A DNA stretch of 64,000 bases. It comes from Myxococcales bacterium. GTDB taxonomy: Bacteria > Myxococcota_A > UBA9160 > UBA4427. The notes below the pieces were generated by a model that saw only the letters and a program-made list of their open reading frames with translations, made no database searches and had not been told where the DNA came from. The position numbers were made by a program, and so were the translations under genes. Position 1 is the stretch's first letter. The number at the start of each line of letters is the position of its first letter. The stretch lies in contig JADFNE010000009.1 of assembly GCA_022563535.1 (NCBI GenBank), positions 1 through 64,000 on the forward strand. The letters are read 5' to 3'. This document shows, piece after piece, positions 60,484-64,000 of this stretch.

Positions 60484-63378
60484 TCAGGCTTGCCGTTTCC
60501 CCGTTTTGGCCCGACTTGCTCTCTTCTTGGGCCGGCGCGCGGATTTCAGGAGCTTCTGAAGATATCGTCCAGTGTGTGAGGCGCGTATTCGGCTCACTTG
60601 CTCGGGTGTTCCCTGGGCGATCAACTCTCCGCCCTCCGGCCCCCCCTCGGGTCCGAGATCGAGGATCCAGTCGGCGCGCTTGATGACGTCGAGATTGTGC
60701 TCGATCACCACCACTGAATTGCCGGCGTCGACCAGTTCCTCGAGCACGACGAGAAGCTTGCGTACGTCTTCGAAGTGCAAGCCGGTCGTGGGTTCGTCCA
60801 GGATATAGAGCGTCCGCCCGGAGGCCCGCTTGGAGAGCTCGCGCGCGAGCTTGATCCGCTGGGCTTCACCCCCCGAAAGCGTCGGAGAGGGTTGACCCAG
60901 GGGTAAGTAGTCGAGCCCGACTCGCGACAGCAGCTCGAGTGGACCGTGGATCTTGCGGTGGACTGCAAAGATCTCCATTGCCTCGAACACCGTGAGATCG
61001 AGCACGTCGGCGATGTTCAACCCCTTGTACTTCACCGCGAGGGTTGCTTCGTTGAAGCGCTTTCCCTGGCACTCTTCACAGCGCACGAAGACGTCCGCCA
61101 GGAAGTGCATCTCGATCTTGCGAACCCCGTCGCCTTCACAGGCTTCACAGCGCCCGCCTTTGACGTTGAATGAGAAGCGTCCGGGTTTGTAGCCGTGGAT
61201 GCGCGCGTCGGGCAACTGGGCGAAGAAGCGGCGGATTTCATCGAATACCTTGATATAGGTCGCCGGGTTGCTGCGCGGGGTGCGTCCGATGGGCCGCTGG
61301 TCGATGCCGATCACCTTGTCGAGCTGTTCGGTTCCGGTGATCGTGCTGTGCTTGCCGATTCGCTTGGTCGAAGCATGGAATTTGCGCGACAGCGCGGGAT
61401 GCAGGATGTCGTTGACGAGGGTTGATTTCCCGGCCCCCGAAACCCCAGTGACCGCGGTCAGCACACCGAGTGGGAGTTCGACATCGATATTCCGCAAATT
61501 GTTTTCCCGGGCGCCGCTGATCTTGAGGCTGCCCTTGGCGCTGCGCCGCTTGCTGGGAATCTCGATGCGTTTTCGATTCGACAGGTAGGCGCCCGTGATC
61601 GATTTTTTGCACCGCTCGAGACTTTTCGGTGTGCCCGCGTGGACAATCTGGCCCCCGGCAACCCCGGCCCCCGGCCCAAAGTCGATCACCCAATCGGCGG
61701 CCCGGATCGTCTCTTCGTCGTGTTCGACCACCACCACCGTGTTGCCGATGTCACGCATGCGCAACAGCGTATTGAGCAAGCGGCGGTTGTCGCGCTGATG
61801 CAATCCGATCGAGGGCTCGTCGAGGATGTAGATCACACCTGTCAGGTCCGATCCCACCTGACTTGCAAGGCGAATGCGCTGGGACTCTCCGCCCGAGAGA
61901 GACGGACCCGAGCGATCGAGTGAGAGATACCCGAGCCCAACCGCCCCAAGGAAATCGAGCCTTGCGCGAATCTCTTTCAAGATTTCGATGGCGATCTCTT
62001 TGGCCGCGCCCTTGAGTTTGAGGTCGCTGAAGAATTGACGAGCGTCGTTGACCGTCAGGTTCGAAATCTCGACAATGCTCTTCCCGCTGACCCGTACCGC
62101 CGCCGCTTCGGCGCGAAGACGCGTGCCGCCGCAAGTCGAACAGTCTGTATTGGCAAGCCACTGGCCGTACCAGCGCTTGGCCCGGTCGCTCTTCGCCTCG
62201 GTGAAGCGGCGCATCAACCGGGGGATCGCGCCCTCCCAGGTCGAGTTGAAACTCCCATGACTACTCTTGCCCTGCCAGGAAAGCTTGTAGCGCCGATCGC
62301 CGGTCCCGTAGAGCAGCGCTTCGCGTTGGCGCTTCGGAAGCGAGCGCCAGCGTTTGTGCGGATCGACGCCGAGATAGGCGACGATCTGGGCGCGGAACCC
62401 CGTGCTCCAGCCGGTCTTCTCACTGACCTTGTTACCCCAGGGCTTGACCGCGCCCTGGTCGATGCTGAGTTCCGGGTCGGGCACCACCAACTCGGGGTCG
62501 ATCTCCACGCGCACGCCCAGACCATTGCAGTCCGAACACATGCCCTGGGGACTGTTGAATGAAAACAATTGGGGGGTGAGTTCGGGAAAGCTCACTCCGC
62601 AGTCGCCGCAAGCGGCGCTCTCGGAGAACGTCCGCTCGACTTCGCCCTGCTTCTTTCCGCTGCCGGTGATTGCCGTCAATATTCCGTTGCCCACTTCGAG
62701 GGCCTTCTCGACGGATTCGTTGATTCGCGAACGATTCTTGGGCTCGAGGATCAGACGATCGATCACGACATCGACGTTGTGCTTGCGGCGCTTGTCGAGG
62801 GATTCGATGTCCTCGCTCATCACCATTTCCCCATCGACGCGCAGGCGCAGGTAGCCGGCCCGACGCATGTCAGCGAGAAGTTCGCGGTGTTCACCCTTGC
62901 GATTCGCGAGCAGCGACGAAAGCAGGATCAAGCGCTCTCCCGGCGCCTGGGCGAGCAGCTCTTTGCCAATTTGCTCTGCCGTCTGGCCGGTCACCTTTTT
63001 CCCGCACAGGTGACAATGCTGAAGCCCGACGCGAGCGAAGAGGACCCGGAGGTAGTCGGAAATCTCGGTGATCGTGCCGACCGTCGAACGAGGATTCGAC
63101 CCCGTGGTCTTCTGTTCGATGGAAATCGTGGGCGACAACCCGCGAATTGTCTCGTACTTTGGTTTCTCCATCTGGCCGAGAAACTGGCGCGCATAGGCGG
63201 AGAGCGATTCAACGTAGCGTCGCTGACCTTCGGCGTAGAGGGTGTCGAAGGCCAGAGAGGACTTGCCGGAGCCGGAGACTCCGGTCATCACCGACAACTT
63301 TTTCTTGGGGATCTTGACGTTGATGTTCTTGAGGTTGTGCTCGCGGGCACCCTTGATGAATATGTGGTCTAACTCCAT
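60484..63378 (-). CDS. uvrA: Excinuclease ABC subunit UvrA
   Basis: Damage-recognition ATPase of nucleotide excision repair, 964 residues, full length. Two ABC modules: [23 protein letters not shown] and [15 protein letters not shown] (Walker A), [14 protein letters not shown] and [14 protein letters not shown] (signatures), [10 protein letters not shown] and [10 protein letters not shown] (Walker B). Zinc sites [14 protein letters not shown] and [11 protein letters not shown]...[10 protein letters not shown] chose ATG 63378 over TTG 63387 since it begins the conserved [15 protein letters not shown]. Lys/Arg-rich C-terminal tail. It is separated from the leftward FKBP gene by 92 bases. Confidence 0.97.
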   Translation of the reverse strand: MELDHIFIKGAREHNLKNINVKIPKKKLSVMTGVSGSGKSSLAFDTLYAEGQRRYVESLSAYARQFLGQMEKPKYETIRGLSPTISIEQKTTGSNPRSTVGTITEISDYLRVLFARVGLQHCHLCGKKVTGQTAEQIGKELLAQAPGERLILLSSLLANRKGEHRELLADMRRAGYLRLRVDGEMVMSEDIESLDKRRKHNVDVVIDRLILEPKNRSRINESVEKALEVGNGILTAITGSGKKQGEVERTFSESAACGDCGVSFPELTPQLFSFNSPQGMCSDCNGLGVRVEIDPELVVPDPELSIDQGAVKPWGNKVSEKTGWSTGFRAQIVAYLGVDPHKRWRSLPKRQREALLYGTGDRRYKLSWQGKSSHGSFNSTWEGAIPRLMRRFTEAKSDRAKRWYGQWLANTDCSTCGGTRLRAEAAAVRVSGKSIVEISNLTVNDARQFFSDLKLKGAAKEIAIEILKEIRARLDFLGAVGLGYLSLDRSGPSLSGGESQRIRLASQVGSDLTGVIYILDEPSIGLHQRDNRRLLNTLLRMRDIGNTVVVVEHDEETIRAADWVIDFGPGAGVAGGQIVHAGTPKSLERCKKSITGAYLSNRKRIEIPSKRRSAKGSLKISGARENNLRNIDVELPLGVLTAVTGVSGAGKSTLVNDILHPALSRKFHASTKRIGKHSTITGTEQLDKVIGIDQRPIGRTPRSNPATYIKVFDEIRRFFAQLPDARIHGYKPGRFSFNVKGGRCEACEGDGVRKIEMHFLADVFVRCEECQGKRFNEATLAVKYKGLNIADVLDLTVFEAMEIFAVHRKIHGPLELLSRVGLDYLPLGQPSPTLSGGEAQRIKLARELSKRASGRTLYILDEPTTGLHFEDVRKLLVVLEELVDAGNSVVVIEHNLDVIKRADWILDLGPEGGPEGGELIAQGTPEQVSRIRASHTGRYLQKLLKSARRPKKRASRAKTGKRQA

Positions 63379-63516
63379 GGGATCCAATTTTCGCTGCCGG
63401 CTGGTTCAGTATAGGGTCGGTGGCCGGTTCCCGACACGGGTTGGAGCGAGGACTGTGGGGACGTCTGGCGGGAGCCCGGTGATATCGGAGTCCCGCCCAT
63501 CGATAGGGAGATCGCA

Positions 63517-64000
63517 GTGGATCTGCAAGAACTGGCGGGAAACTTCAGCCGCGAGCAGCCAATCATCTCCCAGGTGCTAGGAGTGGGGGCGCTCGCCCTG
63601 CTTGGATGGATCGCCAACTTCGTAGCGGGACGCTGGATGCTGCGCTTGATGCGCGGCGTGGCGAGTCGGAGCAGCAACCACTGGGACGATGCGCTCGTGA
63701 ACGCTCGCTTCTTTTATCGCATTGCCAACCTCGCACCCGTCCTCGTGATCTACTTCGGGGTCCAGGTGCTGGAACTGCATTCGACCGTCGGACTCGTGCT
63801 GCAGCGGGCGTCCCTCGCATTCGCAACGGTCCTGTTGGCTGTCGTGGTGAGTGCTTTTCTCGATGCCGTGCACGAGATCTACGCGCAGTTGCCCGAAGTC
63901 GGACAGCGACCGATCGGGGGCTATCTCGGGTTCATCCGCCTCGCCAGCTATGTCATCGGTACCATCCTGGCGGTGTCGATCCTGATGGATCGCTCGCCCG
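63517..64000 (+). CDS. MscS-family mechanosensitive channel (YbdG-like), truncated by the window edge
   Basis: The first 161 codons of an open frame that runs off the window. Start is GTG 63517 with AGGGAG six bases upstream. Several hydrophobic segments are visible ([54 protein letters not shown]). [24 protein letters not shown] is the stretch typical of YbdG/MscM-like members. It would open under membrane tension to protect against osmotic shock. The pore-forming helix and beta domain lie outside, so family membership rests on the N-terminal part. Confidence 0.78.
   Translation, partial: MDLQELAGNFSREQPIISQVLGVGALALLGWIANFVAGRWMLRLMRGVASRSSNHWDDALVNARFFYRIANLAPVLVIYFGVQVLELHSTVGLVLQRASLAFATVLLAVVVSAFLDAVHEIYAQLPEVGQRPIGGYLGFIRLASYVIGTILAVSILMDRSP

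Overview
The window is GC-rich, gene-dense bacterial chromosome from a Gram-negative, most likely a deltaproteobacterium in the broad sense (Myxococcota/Desulfobacterota-like). Pointers are lipoproteins with outer-membrane-style TPR regions, twitching-motility ATPases, a CheX-like phosphatase, a PilZ protein of the type common in Myxococcus relatives, a receiver-PATAN-J-domain-TPR protein, and a PEP-CTERM protein. No marker in the window fixes the lineage more closely. No rRNA, complete tRNA, CRISPR array, transposase or integrase was seen.

Layout. 1-7.6 kb: UDP-GlcNAc synthesis (glmU, glmS), one GT-C glycosyltransferase, and a PcrA/UvrD helicase. 7.6-30 kb: a surface-glycan region. It has a long leftward run of tightly coupled polytopic GT-C glycosyltransferases with a sulfatase-like enzyme, GT2 glycosyltransferases, a UPF0104 flippase-like protein, two SAM methyltransferases, and a Gfo/Idh oxidoreductase plus DegT aminotransferase pair for an amino sugar. 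30-38.2 kb: two large TPR lipoproteins divergent from a secreted PEP-CTERM protein that is preceded by a textbook sigma-54 promoter, followed by a second sulfatase-like protein. 38.3-44.2 kb: ddl, a larE-type sulfur transferase, a C45-peptidase-like protein, another GT-C protein and a DEAD-box helicase. 44.3-48.7 kb: gatCAB and mtnA. 48.9-57.2 kb: a signalling and motility block (receiver/PATAN/J/TPR protein, ilvE, a ribbon-helix-helix/zinc-ribbon protein, PilZ, yhbY, two PilT-type ATPases, CheX-like). 57.2-64 kb: small unknown genes, mazG, an FKBP-type isomerase, uvrA and a truncated MscS-family channel.

How it may fit together (inference). GlmS/GlmU feed UDP-GlcNAc. The oxidoreductase/aminotransferase pair tailors a sugar. 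GT2 enzymes resembling polyprenyl-phosphate hexose synthases load lipid carriers. The many GT-C enzymes then use these lipid-linked sugars in the periplasm. The PEP-CTERM protein, its TPR lipoproteins and the sulfatase-like enzymes suggest an exopolysaccharide/biofilm matrix program under RpoN control, but no exosortase lies in the window.

Most striking observations: (1) the otherwise normal GlmS starts Met-Ser instead of Met-Cys, so the glutaminase nucleophile is replaced; (2) a perfectly spaced sigma-54 promoter lies upstream of the PEP-CTERM gene; (3) a near-perfect palindrome overlaps the promoter of the ribbon-helix-helix/zinc-ribbon gene; (4) a perfect CRP-type palindrome lies upstream of the receiver/PATAN/J/TPR gene; (5) both sulfatase-like enzymes carry Thr where sulfatases have the formylglycine Cys/Ser.
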